Of a DNA stretch of 64,000 nucleotides, positions 42,560 to 51,133 are shown in pieces. Position numbers and translations under genes: made by a program. Position 1 is the stretch's first letter. Each line of letters opens with the position of its first letter. A model generated the notes under the pieces. The model had not been told where the DNA came from. It worked only from the letters and a program-made list of their open reading frames with translations, and made no database searches. Source of the DNA: CAZPMT01 sp964587655 (GTDB taxonomy: Bacteria; Hydrogenedentota; Hydrogenedentia; Hydrogenedentales; SLHB01); the NCBI GenBank assembly GCA_964587655.1, contig CAZPMT010000009.1, forward strand, positions 23,429 to 87,428, written 5' to 3'.

Positions 42560-43657
42560 ATGTTGAACCAAGGTGTCATTGAACGTTACCGGGAGTACCT
42601 CCCCATTAACAAAGGCGCGCGGATCATCTCGCTGAATGAAGGTTCGACGCCCCTGGTTCCCGCCCCTGGCTTGAGCCGTATGCTGCACCCCCGCGTCGAG
42701 GTATGGCTCAAGTACGAAGGATTGAATCCCACGGGATCCTTCAAGGATCGCGGCATGACCATGGCCATCACCAAGGCCGTCGAGGACGGGTTCAAAGGCG
42801 TCATGTGCGCCTCGACCGGCAACACCTCCGCCAGCGCCGCAGCCTACGCGGCGCGCGCCCGCATCAAGTGCATCGTCCTGATACCGGAAGGCAAGATCGC
42901 CCTCGGAAAGCTCTCGCAAGCAATGATCCACGGCGCCCGCGTCGTCCAGATCAAGGGCAACTTCGACAATGCCCTCGAGCTCGTGCGCCGGATCACGACC
43001 AAGCACCCCATCGCCCTCGTCAACTCGATCAACCCGTACCGCATCGAGGGACAAAAGACCGGCGCCTTTGAGATCGTTGACGATTTCGACGGTTGGGCTC
43101 CTGATTTCCATGTGTTGCCCGTCGGAAACGCGGGGAATATCACCGCCTACTGGAAGGGCTACAAAGAGTATCACGCCAAAGGCAAGTCAAAGGGCCTGCC
43201 GCGCATGCTTGGCTTCCAGGCCGCCGGGGCCGCACCGATCGTGTTGGGCCACCCGGTCGAAGACCCCCAGACCTTCGCGACCGCCATCCGCATCGGCAAT
43301 CCCGCCAGTTGGAAAACCGCCGTCGAAGCACGCGACGAATCCCAGGGCGCCATCGGCATGGTGACCGACCACCAGATCAAAGAAGCGTACCGCCTTCTCG
43401 CTTCTCTCGAGGGTGTGTTCGCCGAACCCGCCAGCGCCGCAGGCGTCGCAGGTCTCATCAAACTCGCAAAGAACGGCTACTTTGACCAGGTCGAACCCCT
43501 GCACGGCAACCGCGTCCGAATCGCCGTAGTCCTCACCGGCCACGGCCTCAAAGACCCCGACAGCGCCATCAAAGCCGCCGCCGAAACCATCACAGTCGAG
43601 CCTACGGAGGAAGCCGTCCTCGAAGCCATCGGCGTTGCCGAGCCGGCCCTCGTGTAG
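42560..43657 (+). CDS. thrC: Threonine synthase
   Basis: PLP enzyme that makes threonine from phosphohomoserine. The PLP lysine is in NPTGSFKDRGM (fold type II), with the phosphate-binding loop CASTGNTSASAAAYAARA and the C-terminal EPASAAGVAGLIKLAKNG. The N-terminus (VIERYREYLPI, LNEGSTPLVPAPGLSRML) matches the short, roughly 350-residue class. AGGAGAGGA just upstream supports ATG 42560. hom precedes it; a homoserine kinase gene is not in the window. Confidence 0.95.
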   Translation: MLNQGVIERYREYLPINKGARIISLNEGSTPLVPAPGLSRMLHPRVEVWLKYEGLNPTGSFKDRGMTMAITKAVEDGFKGVMCASTGNTSASAAAYAARARIKCIVLIPEGKIALGKLSQAMIHGARVVQIKGNFDNALELVRRITTKHPIALVNSINPYRIEGQKTGAFEIVDDFDGWAPDFHVLPVGNAGNITAYWKGYKEYHAKGKSKGLPRMLGFQAAGAAPIVLGHPVEDPQTFATAIRIGNPASWKTAVEARDESQGAIGMVTDHQIKEAYRLLASLEGVFAEPASAAGVAGLIKLAKNGYFDQVEPLHGNRVRIAVVLTGHGLKDPDSAIKAAAETITVEPTEEAVLEAIGVAEPALV

Positions 43658-43721
43658 CACGCCCAGCGCCGCCCACTCCCACGGGGCGGACGACTCATCT
43701 TCACAAGCCCCATGCCGTTGA

Positions 43722-43750
43722 TTGCACCGAGCCGGCCCGTCCAGTACAAT
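43722..43750 (+). promoter_or_regulatory. Predicted promoter of the DedA gene
   Basis: TTGCAC (43722-43727), 17-base spacer, TACAAT (43745-43750); 65 bases before the ATG at 43816. Confidence 0.65.
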
Positions 43751-43815
43751 ACGCGCGCTGTTCTCCTCGATAGCCGCGGGCGTAGGGCAGTCGTTCTCAT
43801 CAAGAAGAGGTTTCC

Positions 43816-44490
43816 ATGATCGATCTCATCAAGTGGGCAATAGATTTATTTCTGCACCTTGACACGAACCTCAGCACGATTATCCAGCAGTTCGGTGTTT
43901 GGACGTACCTGTTGTTGTTCGCGATCATCTTCTGCGAAACGGGTCTTGTTGTGACACCCTTCTTGCCGGGCGATTCGCTGCTCTTTGCGGTGGGAGTTTT
44001 TGCATCGAAGGGCGATCTTCGCGTGGACGCTCTTATCGTGCTCCTGACGGTCGCGGCGATCCTGGGCGACACAGTGAACTACTGGATCGGGCATTATTTG
44101 GGGCCGAGGATCTTTCGGGGCGAGGACGTGCGGTTTCTCAACAAGAAACACCTCGAACGGACTCACCAATTCTTCGAGAAATACGGGGCTGAAACCATCA
44201 TCATCGCGCGGTTCGTTCCGATCGTGCGCACGTTCGCGCCGTTTGTGGCGGGAGTGGGCAGCATGAGCTACGGGCGTTTCCTCACCTACAACGTTCTCGG
44301 CGGCGTTCTGTGGGTGAACATACTTACCTTCGGCGGATACCTCTTCGCGAATGCGCCCATCGTCAGGGATCATTTCTCGTTTGTTGTTGTGGCGATCATC
44401 GTCATCTCGATCCTGCCGGGCGTCTATGAATTCCTGCGGGCGCGCCGCGAAGCAAAGAAGGAACGAGTCAGCAAGGCGGCAGAACGGTGA
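43816..44490 (+). CDS. DedA-family membrane protein
   Basis: A 224-residue inner membrane protein with the DedA (SNARE-associated/VTT) core. Motifs include FCETGLVVTPFLPGDSLLFAVG (first re-entrant loop with the acidic residue) and FFEKYGAETIIIARFVPIVRTFAPFVAGVGSMSYGRF (second, with the two conserved arginines). Four to five hydrophobic segments follow this pattern; the C-terminus is a basic tail. Family members act in lipid scrambling, including undecaprenyl-phosphate flipping. GAAGAGG lies before ATG 43816. Confidence 0.92.
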   Translation: MIDLIKWAIDLFLHLDTNLSTIIQQFGVWTYLLLFAIIFCETGLVVTPFLPGDSLLFAVGVFASKGDLRVDALIVLLTVAAILGDTVNYWIGHYLGPRIFRGEDVRFLNKKHLERTHQFFEKYGAETIIIARFVPIVRTFAPFVAGVGSMSYGRFLTYNVLGGVLWVNILTFGGYLFANAPIVRDHFSFVVVAIIVISILPGVYEFLRARREAKKERVSKAAER

Positions 44491-44517
44491 GAGAGCCGAT
44501 TGGCGGGAGTCCCTGAG

Positions 44518-45276
44518 ATGGCAGTGTCATGGATCATCACGGATATCGACGGCTGCATCAGCCCCGAGGAATCGATCCCCTGGGACCTCGATGCTTTTTG
44601 GAAACTCGCGCGCATCTCGCGCGACGCCGCCGAAGGACGCGGCCCAGTCGCCCCGATCACACTCTGTTCAGGACGCCCGCAGCCCTATGCGGAAGTGCTG
44701 CTCAAGGTCCTCGGCATCTGGGCCCCCGCCATCTGTGAAAACGGAGCCGTGCTCTACTCGCTCCGCGACAACCGGTCGCGCTACGGTCCCGGCGTCACGA
44801 AGGAGAAGATCCTCGGCCTGCGCGCCGTCCGTTCGTTCCTCGAAACGGAACTCCTGCCCGAAATCCCCGAACTCGTGTACCAGTTCGGAAAAGAGGCGCA
44901 CATGTCGGTCTACTGCGAACGCCCGGAAGTGTTCCCGCCGATCGTGCGGCGAATCGAGGAATTCGTGCGGAAGAACGGCGGACCCGAGCTCGTCATCTTG
45001 CCGACCCACTACTACCTGAACATCTCACTTGCCAGCGTCAACAAGGGAAACACCCTTCGCGCCTTGCTCGAGGAACTCAAGACGGACAGCGAACACGCCG
45101 CCGGCATCGGCGACACCGAGGGCGATCTCCCCATACGCGAGGCCGTGGGCTTCTTCGCCTGTCCGTCCAACGCGACAGCGGCCGTCAAGAAAGCCGCCGA
45201 CTACGTCTCGCCGTGCCCGGACATCGAGGGTTTTCTCGACATACTGCGCCGGCCCGAAGTGCGGCGTCATTCGTGA
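44518..45276 (+). CDS. HAD-superfamily phosphatase (Cof/mannosyl-3-phosphoglycerate phosphatase type)
   Basis: A 252-residue cytoplasmic HAD hydrolase with motif I ITDIDGCIS (Asp nucleophile and acid), motif II-like TLCSGRP, Lys of SVNKGNTLRALLEEL (motif III) and motif IV GIGDTEGDLP. The type IIB cap between residues 80 and 180 resembles sugar-phosphate phosphatases. ATG 44518 has GGGAG upstream; TTG 44500 is an alternative. The stop codon (45274-45276) lies inside the left arm of a MITE-like repeat, so the true C-terminus may have been altered by insertion. Confidence 0.82.
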   Translation: MAVSWIITDIDGCISPEESIPWDLDAFWKLARISRDAAEGRGPVAPITLCSGRPQPYAEVLLKVLGIWAPAICENGAVLYSLRDNRSRYGPGVTKEKILGLRAVRSFLETELLPEIPELVYQFGKEAHMSVYCERPEVFPPIVRRIEEFVRKNGGPELVILPTHYYLNISLASVNKGNTLRALLEELKTDSEHAAGIGDTEGDLPIREAVGFFACPSNATAAVKKAADYVSPCPDIEGFLDILRRPEVRRHS

Positions 45277-45440
45277 CCCAAGATTCGGCAGTCAGGATTG
45301 AAGGTGCTTCTAAAAATGGTGGACGGCGTGGACTTTGTGGACAATGTGGACGCCGAAAAGGATCACCTATAAGGGTTGCGTCCACTTTGTCCACAACTTG
45401 GACAAACCCAACTGGCTCCAATTGCCGAATCTAGGGTGAC
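45273..45440. repeat. MITE-like element with 18-bp terminal inverted repeats
   Basis: Arms at 45273-45290 (GTGACCCAAGATTCGGCA) and 45423-45440 match as inverted repeats at 16 of 18 positions. The 168-bp interior holds repeated GTGGAC units (45320-45351) and opposing GTCCAC units (45380-45401), which can also pair. No open reading frame. The left arm covers the stop codon of the HAD gene. Confidence 0.6.
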
Positions 45441-45615
45441 AGGTCCTTTCGGTCCCTTCAGTCCTTTTGGTTCCTGCATGCAGCTTCAGCACATCCATAT
45501 CCCCCATGACGGAATCCTTACACTCAAGGCAATTCCATTCCTTGTTTCGCGGGGCCGGATTCGCTACACTTATTCGAACCTTTTCACGGGCTTTGCGCAG
45601 GGACTTGGGCGCCTT
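45277..45615. other. Intergenic region, 339 bases
   Basis: Contains the MITE-like element (45273-45440), a purine/pyrimidine-rich repeat of GGTCC/AGTCC units (45441-45475), and a promoter at 45542-45570 for the NrdD-like gene. The long open frame running back from 45615 is not regarded as coding. Confidence 0.55.
45542..45570 (+). promoter_or_regulatory. Predicted promoter of the NrdD-like gene
   Basis: TTGTTT (45542-45547), 17-base spacer, TACACT (45565-45570). It argues for a start at 45616 or 45670 rather than further upstream. Confidence 0.5.
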
Positions 45616-47892
45616 ATGGGGCACGCTGATCACGACGAATCGCAGGAGCGGCAACTGCCGCGCGAGGGCATGTTTGATGCCCAGCTCTTGTTCCCTGCCC
45701 CGTTTGTCGAGGCCCCGCCTCCGCTCACGCATATCGTCAAACGGGACGGTGCGGTCGTGCCGTTCGACAAGCATAAGATCGCGGACGCCATTTTCCGCGC
45801 GGCGCAGACCATCGGCGGCCACGACAACGACCGCACGGAAAGCCTCGCCTCGGCGGTCGCCATCTATCTCACGAAGAAACTCAACGGCGAAACGCCGACC
45901 TCAGACCAAGTGGACGATGCCGTCGAGAAGGTCCTTATCGAGATGGGCCACGTTCGTACGGCACTGGCCTACGTCCGGTACCGGGATCGCCGTGCACGGG
46001 TCCGGCGTCTGAAACAGGGCGACGCCCGTTCCTTGTTGAACGAGTTGGAGGAGGCCCGCCGGGATCGCGACATGTCGCGGTCGCCGGGACCAAGCTCGCT
46101 GTTCGTGCGGACAAGCGCCGAGACTCTGGCAGGTTGGAACCGCGAGCGGATCGTCGAGGCCCTCCTGCGGGAAACGCAGATCGACGACGCGCATGCGAAC
46201 ATCATCGCCATCGAGGTCGAACAGCAGATCGTCTCCGCGAACTTGACGACGCTCACGTCGGCGCTGATCCGCGAACTCGTGAGCGCAAAACTGGTCGAAC
46301 ACGGCCTCGAAGAACATCATCGCCGTCACATGCGGCTCGGCGTGCCGCTCTACGACGCGGAACGGATCATTCGTGGCCCTAGTCCCGAGGGCGCGCCGCT
46401 CGACCCGGAGGTCACCGACCGGATTCTCGCGGATGCAGTGAAGCGCGAGTTCGCCTTGTCACAGGTATTCTCTCCTGAAGTGGCGGACGCCCACGCGCGG
46501 GGGGACCTCCACGTCCACGACCTGGGCCGGGTGGACCGCCTCCACAGCTCGACGCAGTCGATCGAGTATATCGCCCGGTTCGGCGTGCAACTGAGCGATG
46601 CGCGCCTGTTCTCGCAACCGCCGAAGTATCCCGACACGCTGCTGGCCCAGATGGTCAACCTCGGCCTCAATCTCCAGAATCATTTCTCCGCCGCCATATG
46701 CTGGGACGCCGCGAACGTCTTTTTCGCGCCGTTTCTCGAAGGGGTCGCGCCAAAGGCTATGCGCCAGGTGGCGCAAATGCTCGTCTATGAGTACGCGTAC
46801 CGGGCGATGAACCAGGGAAAAACCTCCGCCATCACCGAAATGGGCATTTCGTGGGAGACGCCGACGCGCCTGCGCGCCGCGGACGCCGTGGGACCCGGCG
46901 CAAAGATCAGCGGCAAATCGTATCGAGACTATGCGGCGATCTCGCAGAGGTTCGCATGGGACATCTTCGAGATCCTTCAGGAGGCCGGGAATCGCGGCAC
47001 GCCGTTCCTGGCGCCCGTGCCGGTCGTCCCCATCACGCCCGGCTTCTTCAAGACCGAAGGACACGATGAGTTCCTCGAACTCGTCGCTAAGACCATCACG
47101 CTCGGCGGACGCGTCCAGTTCCGGTACGAACGCGAGGAGACGGAAGAAGTTGCCCAGAGACCTTGGGAACCGCGCGAAGTGGTGGTCCAACGGGTCACGC
47201 TCAACCTGGCCCGTGCGGCGTACCGCGCGCCGAACGAAGATTCGCTGCTGGCTGAAATCCAGAGGCTTGTAGGCCTCGCCGCCCGCGCGCACGTGCAGAA
47301 GAACGATTTCATCGAGCAGTTGCTGTCCCTCAAAGGCATGGGGCCGCTGGCGCTCCTCGCTATCGAACGGGATGGCCGGCCATATCTGAACATGCAGGAG
47401 GCGCAGTTCAGCGTGGGCCTCACCGGCCTCAACGAGTGCATCCAGCACTTCACCGGACGTGAACTGCACGAGTCCTCCGAGGCGGCGGACCTCGCGCTCC
47501 GGCTGTTGGCGCACGTCGAGGAACTGTGCGAATACTGGAACAGGCGTCTCGACCTCCGTTGCGTCCCGGCTCAGACGGCCGATGAGAACGTCGATCACCG
47601 TTTCGCCGTAATCGACCTCCAGGAGTTTCCGGAAGACGCCAGGAAGGTCGTCAAGAGCAACCCGGTCACGCACGACCTCTTCTATACCCCAGGCGTCCGG
47701 CTTAACACGTTCCGCGAACTGAATCCCATCGAACGCGCCCGTCTCGAAGGCCGGTTTCACCGCCACCTCCGGGGCAACGCCGTCACCACCGTGCGCATGT
47801 TGGATGCCGATACATCACATCGCAGCGTCGCCGACTTCGTTCGCAAGGTCTACCATCACAGCGCGTGCCGCCAACTCGAGCTTTCCCTTTGA
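45616..47892 (+). CDS. NrdD-like protein with two ATP-cones, lacking the expected catalytic cysteines and glycyl-radical domain
   Basis: A 758-residue protein related to class III anaerobic ribonucleotide reductase. Residues about 38-130 are an ATP-cone (THIVKRDGAVVPFDKHKIADAIF); a second cone-like block follows at about 155-245 (ETLAGWNRERIVEALLRET). The barrel region is recognisable: AHARGDLHVHDLGRVDRLHS, ITEMGISWETPTRL, VSLGGRVQFRYE-type segment and SVGLTGLNECIQHFTG. However, the cysteine expected after HDL (FNCM in E. coli NrdD) is absent, and the thiyl-radical Cys (GCRSF) is not found at the matching place before RVTLNLAR. The protein ends at SACRQLELSL, before any zinc ribbon or RVCGYL glycyl-radical loop. 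No NrdG is adjacent. It may be a nucleotide-sensing pseudoenzyme. Starts at 45616 or 45670. Confidence 0.72.
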   Translation: MGHADHDESQERQLPREGMFDAQLLFPAPFVEAPPPLTHIVKRDGAVVPFDKHKIADAIFRAAQTIGGHDNDRTESLASAVAIYLTKKLNGETPTSDQVDDAVEKVLIEMGHVRTALAYVRYRDRRARVRRLKQGDARSLLNELEEARRDRDMSRSPGPSSLFVRTSAETLAGWNRERIVEALLRETQIDDAHANIIAIEVEQQIVSANLTTLTSALIRELVSAKLVEHGLEEHHRRHMRLGVPLYDAERIIRGPSPEGAPLDPEVTDRILADAVKREFALSQVFSPEVADAHARGDLHVHDLGRVDRLHSSTQSIEYIARFGVQLSDARLFSQPPKYPDTLLAQMVNLGLNLQNHFSAAICWDAANVFFAPFLEGVAPKAMRQVAQMLVYEYAYRAMNQGKTSAITEMGISWETPTRLRAADAVGPGAKISGKSYRDYAAISQRFAWDIFEILQEAGNRGTPFLAPVPVVPITPGFFKTEGHDEFLELVAKTITLGGRVQFRYEREETEEVAQRPWEPREVVVQRVTLNLARAAYRAPNEDSLLAEIQRLVGLAARAHVQKNDFIEQLLSLKGMGPLALLAIERDGRPYLNMQEAQFSVGLTGLNECIQHFTGRELHESSEAADLALRLLAHVEELCEYWNRRLDLRCVPAQTADENVDHRFAVIDLQEFPEDARKVVKSNPVTHDLFYTPGVRLNTFRELNPIERARLEGRFHRHLRGNAVTTVRMLDADTSHRSVADFVRKVYHHSACRQLELSL

Positions 47893-48039
47893 GGTCCTCG
47901 CCTACTCGACAGCACGACGCACAAGGGAATCGGAATACTTGCCCCTGTTGCCCGCGTGAATCGCATCCATAGCGCGACTGTGCTATGTTTCTCTCGTGGC
48001 GCTTGTCATGCAAGCGCCGGAAACACGTCGAGTCGGACC

Positions 48040-50052
48040 ATGTCGGACACGCTATTCCTCAACGAGATCGTTGTGCTTTTCGGAACGGCCCTGGTAGTTG
48101 CGTGGCTGTTTCGCGCCGTCGGCGTGCCCTCCATCATCGGATTCCTGATCACCGGCATGGCGATAGGCCCCTCCGGCTGGCAACTCGTCGCACAAGAACA
48201 CGTCGAAAGCTTCGCCGAACTCGGGTTGGTACTGTTGCTTTTCACGGTCGGCCTCGAATTGTCGCCCGAACCTCTCGTGCGCACCGGGCGCCGCCTGCTG
48301 GCCGTCACGACGGCCCAAGTCGCCGTGACTGCCGGAGTCGTGACCCTGCTCCTGTCCCTCGCAACGAGCCTCCCGCTCAGCGCCAAGCTGATCCTCGGCA
48401 CGGCCATCGCCCTCAGCAGCACAGCCATCGTGCTCAAGCAGATGAGCGACCGCGGCGACACGAACTCGACCACCGGACTGATCATGACGGGTATTCTCTT
48501 GCTTCAGGACGTCATCGTGATCGCGCTGATGCTGATTCTGTCGCTGGTATTGCCCGAGAGCGCCGCCGGGAGTGGAAGCATCGTGTTCCGCACCGTCGCC
48601 GGCCTCGGAGGATTACTCCTTATAATCATTGCGGCGCGGCGGTTGTTGCCTGCGATTCTGGATGGGATCACCCGCCACGGCGGACGCGAACTCATCACGC
48701 TGTTTGCCGTGCTCATGGCGTGCGGTGGGGCGTGGCTTGCACACGCGGCCGGATGGTCCCCGGCCCTCGGCGCGTGCATCGCCGGACTCCTCCTCGCCGG
48801 GGTCGACCAGCGGCACCAGTTGGTCGCCGAGATCACGCCGTTCCGCGACGTGTTCAACGCACTCTTCTTCATCTCTCTGGGCATGCTCGTGCGGACGAGC
48901 GTCCTCTTAGACCAACTCCCCCTTATTGTCGGCGCCATCGCAGCCACGCTTCTCCTGAAACCCCTCATCACCGCCGCCACCGTATCATTCGCCGGCTGGC
49001 CCTTGCGCATCGGCATTACCGTCGGCATCGGCCTGTGCACCGTGAGCGAGTTCAGCTACGTCCTCGCCTACGAAGCCCAGCAAGTGCATCTCCTGCCGCC
49101 CGGCCTCCTGGACCTCATCACGGTCTACACCGTGGGCTCCATGATGGCCGGCGCACTGCTCTATCCTTTCGCAGGCAACATCGCCGCATCCATCGCCGGA
49201 CTCCTCCAGAGCGACGCGCCCACGTCAACCGGCGAGCCGTCTTCCGAAGGACAGGACCGCTTCCAACACCACGTCATCATCATCGGATACGGTTTTACGG
49301 GAAGCAATCTCGCGCGCATGCTCAAGGCCACGCACATCCCGCGCGTCGTCGTCGAGATGAACCAGAGCCAGGTGAAGGCCGCGCGTGAAGCAGAAATCCC
49401 CGTCATCGCCGGCGACGCCACGCGCATGATCATCCTCGAACGCGCCGGCATCGATAAGGCCCGCGCCCTCGTGATCGCCATCAACGATCATCAGGCCGCC
49501 CGCCGCGTCGTCGCACAGGCCTGCGCGCGCCGACCCGACCTGTATATCCTTGCACGCACCGCCTTCGTCCGCGATATCGAACGACTCTACGACCTCGGCG
49601 CAAAACTCGTCATCCCCCAGGATTTCGAGACCTCGATCGAGGTCGCCGCACACGTTCTCAAACAGTTCGGAATCCCCGACAACATCGTCGAAGCCCAGAT
49701 CGCCGCCGTACGTTCAGGCGGATACGGCATGCTAAGAGGCAAGCCAACCGACCGCGCCGCCAGCGCCGAACTCATAAGGATCCTCGAACGCACCGCCATC
49801 CAAACCTACTACATCGGCGACGACAGCTACGCCAAAGGCCGCACACTCGCCCAACTCGATCTCCGCGCCCGTTCCGGCTGCACGGTAATCGCCGCCGTCC
49901 GCGCCGGCCAGCCCACAACCAACCCGCCCCCCGACTTCATCCTCCACGCAAACGACGTCCTCGTCCTAGTCGGCGCCCACCGCCAAATCGAGTCCGCAAA
50001 AGCAGTCCTGCAACACAACGAGCATCACAGCGCCTCTGATCAGGGCGAGTAG
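48040..50052 (+). CDS. KefB/KefC-type cation:proton antiporter with RCK domains
   Basis: A 670-residue CPA2 antiporter. About 12-13 membrane segments occupy residues 1-390 (FLNEIVVLFGTALVVAWLF; GFLITGMAIGPSGW; FTVGLELSPEPL; ALSSTAIVLKQMSD, the CPA2 signature). An RCK-N/TrkA-N domain follows (HHVIIIGYGFTGSNLARML, VVEMNQSQVKAAREAEIPVIAGDATR) and then a TrkA-C domain to the end (LDLRARSGCTVIAAVR, LHANDVLVLVG). It exchanges K+ or Na+ for H+ and is gated by nucleotide or other ligand at the RCK domain. ATG 48040 is chosen because it begins the conserved first helix; upstream codons are not conserved-looking. Confidence 0.93.
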   Translation: MSDTLFLNEIVVLFGTALVVAWLFRAVGVPSIIGFLITGMAIGPSGWQLVAQEHVESFAELGLVLLLFTVGLELSPEPLVRTGRRLLAVTTAQVAVTAGVVTLLLSLATSLPLSAKLILGTAIALSSTAIVLKQMSDRGDTNSTTGLIMTGILLLQDVIVIALMLILSLVLPESAAGSGSIVFRTVAGLGGLLLIIIAARRLLPAILDGITRHGGRELITLFAVLMACGGAWLAHAAGWSPALGACIAGLLLAGVDQRHQLVAEITPFRDVFNALFFISLGMLVRTSVLLDQLPLIVGAIAATLLLKPLITAATVSFAGWPLRIGITVGIGLCTVSEFSYVLAYEAQQVHLLPPGLLDLITVYTVGSMMAGALLYPFAGNIAASIAGLLQSDAPTSTGEPSSEGQDRFQHHVIIIGYGFTGSNLARMLKATHIPRVVVEMNQSQVKAAREAEIPVIAGDATRMIILERAGIDKARALVIAINDHQAARRVVAQACARRPDLYILARTAFVRDIERLYDLGAKLVIPQDFETSIEVAAHVLKQFGIPDNIVEAQIAAVRSGGYGMLRGKPTDRAASAELIRILERTAIQTYYIGDDSYAKGRTLAQLDLRARSGCTVIAAVRAGQPTTNPPPDFILHANDVLVLVGAHRQIESAKAVLQHNEHHSASDQGE

Positions 50053-50136
50053 GCAGTGGTTCCCGTAGCGCGACATCAGCGCGACCGCGAGTGCCAAGTA
50101 ATGAATGGTAAGATGCGCATTGATGAGGGTTTGTAT

Positions 50137-50175
50137 GAACGCAGAGGCGCAGAGAACGCCGAGAGGCGCGGAGGA
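50137..50175. repeat. CGCAGAGGCGC repeat, left flank of the GxxExxY gene
   Basis: GAACGCAGAGGCGCAGAG followed by AACGCCGAGAGGCGCGGAGGA. It is matched by an inverted copy at 50579-50605. Its last six bases (GGAGGA, 50170-50175) form the ribosome binding site of the downstream gene. Confidence 0.8.
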
Positions 50176-50181
50176 ATACAG

Positions 50182-50562
50182 ATGCACGAGAATGAGATTT
50201 CGGAACGCATTATCGGCGCCGCGATTGAGGTGCACCGCATTCTGGGGCCAGGCCTGTTGGAACCTGTGTATGAGGAGTCGCTGTGTCACGAGTTCCACCT
50301 GCGTGGGATTCAGTTTCAACGGCAGAGACCGGTTCCCATCGATTACAAGGGCGTGAAACTCGCGACGGACCTGCGGCTCGACCTGCTCGTGGAAGACAAG
50401 GTCATTGTGGATCTGAAAGCCAAGGAGCAGATGACCGACAAGGACCACGCGAAGACGCTCACCTATCTTCGTCTCAGTAATAAACGGTTGGGGTTGAATA
50501 TCAACTTCCACGAACCTACACTGGTGAAAGGCATCAAGAGGATCGTCAACGACCTCGAGTGA
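50182..50562 (+). CDS. GxxExxY protein (PD-(D/E)XK nuclease-like fold)
   Basis: A 126-residue protein of the widespread GxxExxY family. Signature: IIGAAIEVHRILGPGLLEPVYEESL, whose GLLEPVY is the naming motif; the nuclease-like core is RLDLLVEDKVIVDLKAKEQ, where Asp and Asp-x-Lys are the expected active positions. Biochemical role is unproven for the family. ATG 50182 is chosen, 6 bases after GGAGGA at the end of an inserted repeat; an in-frame extension to 50056 would translate that repeat. The gene lies between inverted copies of the same repeat, so it may move as a cassette. Confidence 0.87.
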   Translation: MHENEISERIIGAAIEVHRILGPGLLEPVYEESLCHEFHLRGIQFQRQRPVPIDYKGVKLATDLRLDLLVEDKVIVDLKAKEQMTDKDHAKTLTYLRLSNKRLGLNINFHEPTLVKGIKRIVNDLE

Positions 50563-50578
50563 TGGATTCTCAGCGAGA

Positions 50579-50605
50579 CTCTGTGCCCTCCGCGCCTCTG
50601 CGTTC
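50579..50605. repeat. CGCAGAGGCGC repeat, right flank (inverted) of the GxxExxY gene
   Basis: Reverse complement of the left-flank core: GCGCCTCTGCGTTC at 50592-50605 matches 50137-50150 exactly, and 17 of 18 bases match in the longer core. Confidence 0.8.
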
Positions 50606-50715
50606 GAGTTCATCGCCCGGGGATCTGGATCATGAGTGAGAGGCCCTTGACGACGGCCACGGGCGGGACGAATACTACGTTAGGTTCACTGGCGACGCCG
50701 TAGGAGAGGAGGAAT

Positions 50716-50913
50716 ATGAGAGACAGTAAGTTCCCGTCAGGATGGGACGAGCATCGCGTGCGCGAAGTCCTCTCCCATTACGAAACTCAGACGGAAGACG
50801 AGGCCGTTGCCGAGGACGAAGCTGCCTTTGAGGACTCGCAGCAGACGTTCATGGAGATTCCCAACGAGCTTCTTCCAGAGGTGCGAGAACTCATCGCTAA
50901 GAGGGCAAGATGA
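50716..50913 (+). CDS. Small acidic protein, possible antitoxin-like
   Basis: A 65-residue soluble protein with a strong ribosome site (AGGAGG, 7 bases upstream). The centre is very acidic (TEDEAVAEDEAAFEDS) and the C-terminus is helical and basic (VRELIAKRAR). The N-terminal pattern KFPSGWDEHRVREVLSHYE looks conserved-like and is similar to small proteins often paired with toxins, but no toxin gene is seen here. Function unknown. Confidence 0.6.
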   Translation: MRDSKFPSGWDEHRVREVLSHYETQTEDEAVAEDEAAFEDSQQTFMEIPNELLPEVRELIAKRAR

Positions 50914-50914
50914 G

Positions 50915-51133
50915 ATGGTTAGACAAGTACGACAAGTAGGGACAGCAACCACTTTTAGCAACCACTTTTTGCTCAAGGACGGGTCCACGGTGGTGGACGG
51001 GTTAACGTACGCCCTGGACATGGAGGGCAACATCATGAAGACCACTTACCAGGACGGGGCGAACTGGGTGTATGGATATGACGGGCGGGACCGGCTGACC
51101 TTGGCTAAGCGGAAGGACTCGTCTAACAATTTG
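50915..51133 (+). pseudogene. Fragment of an RHS/YD-repeat protein gene
   Basis: About 73 codons in frame with the following oxidoreductase. They contain YD-repeat pattern: LTYALDMEGNIMKTTY and WVYGYDGRDRLTLAKR. RHS proteins have tens of such repeats; here one or two remain, with no N-terminal shell or C-terminal toxin. Read straight into the Tat protein without a stop. Confidence 0.65.

Noticed and set aside
45376..45615. N-terminal extension of the NrdD-like protein
   Set aside because: The 80 extra codons run through repeats and a promoter; conservation begins only after 45616.
50716..51133. Toxin-antitoxin pair with the small acidic protein
   Set aside because: The sequence after it is an RHS fragment rather than a toxin, and the gene before it is a GxxExxY protein with its own flanks. 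A pair cannot be supported.
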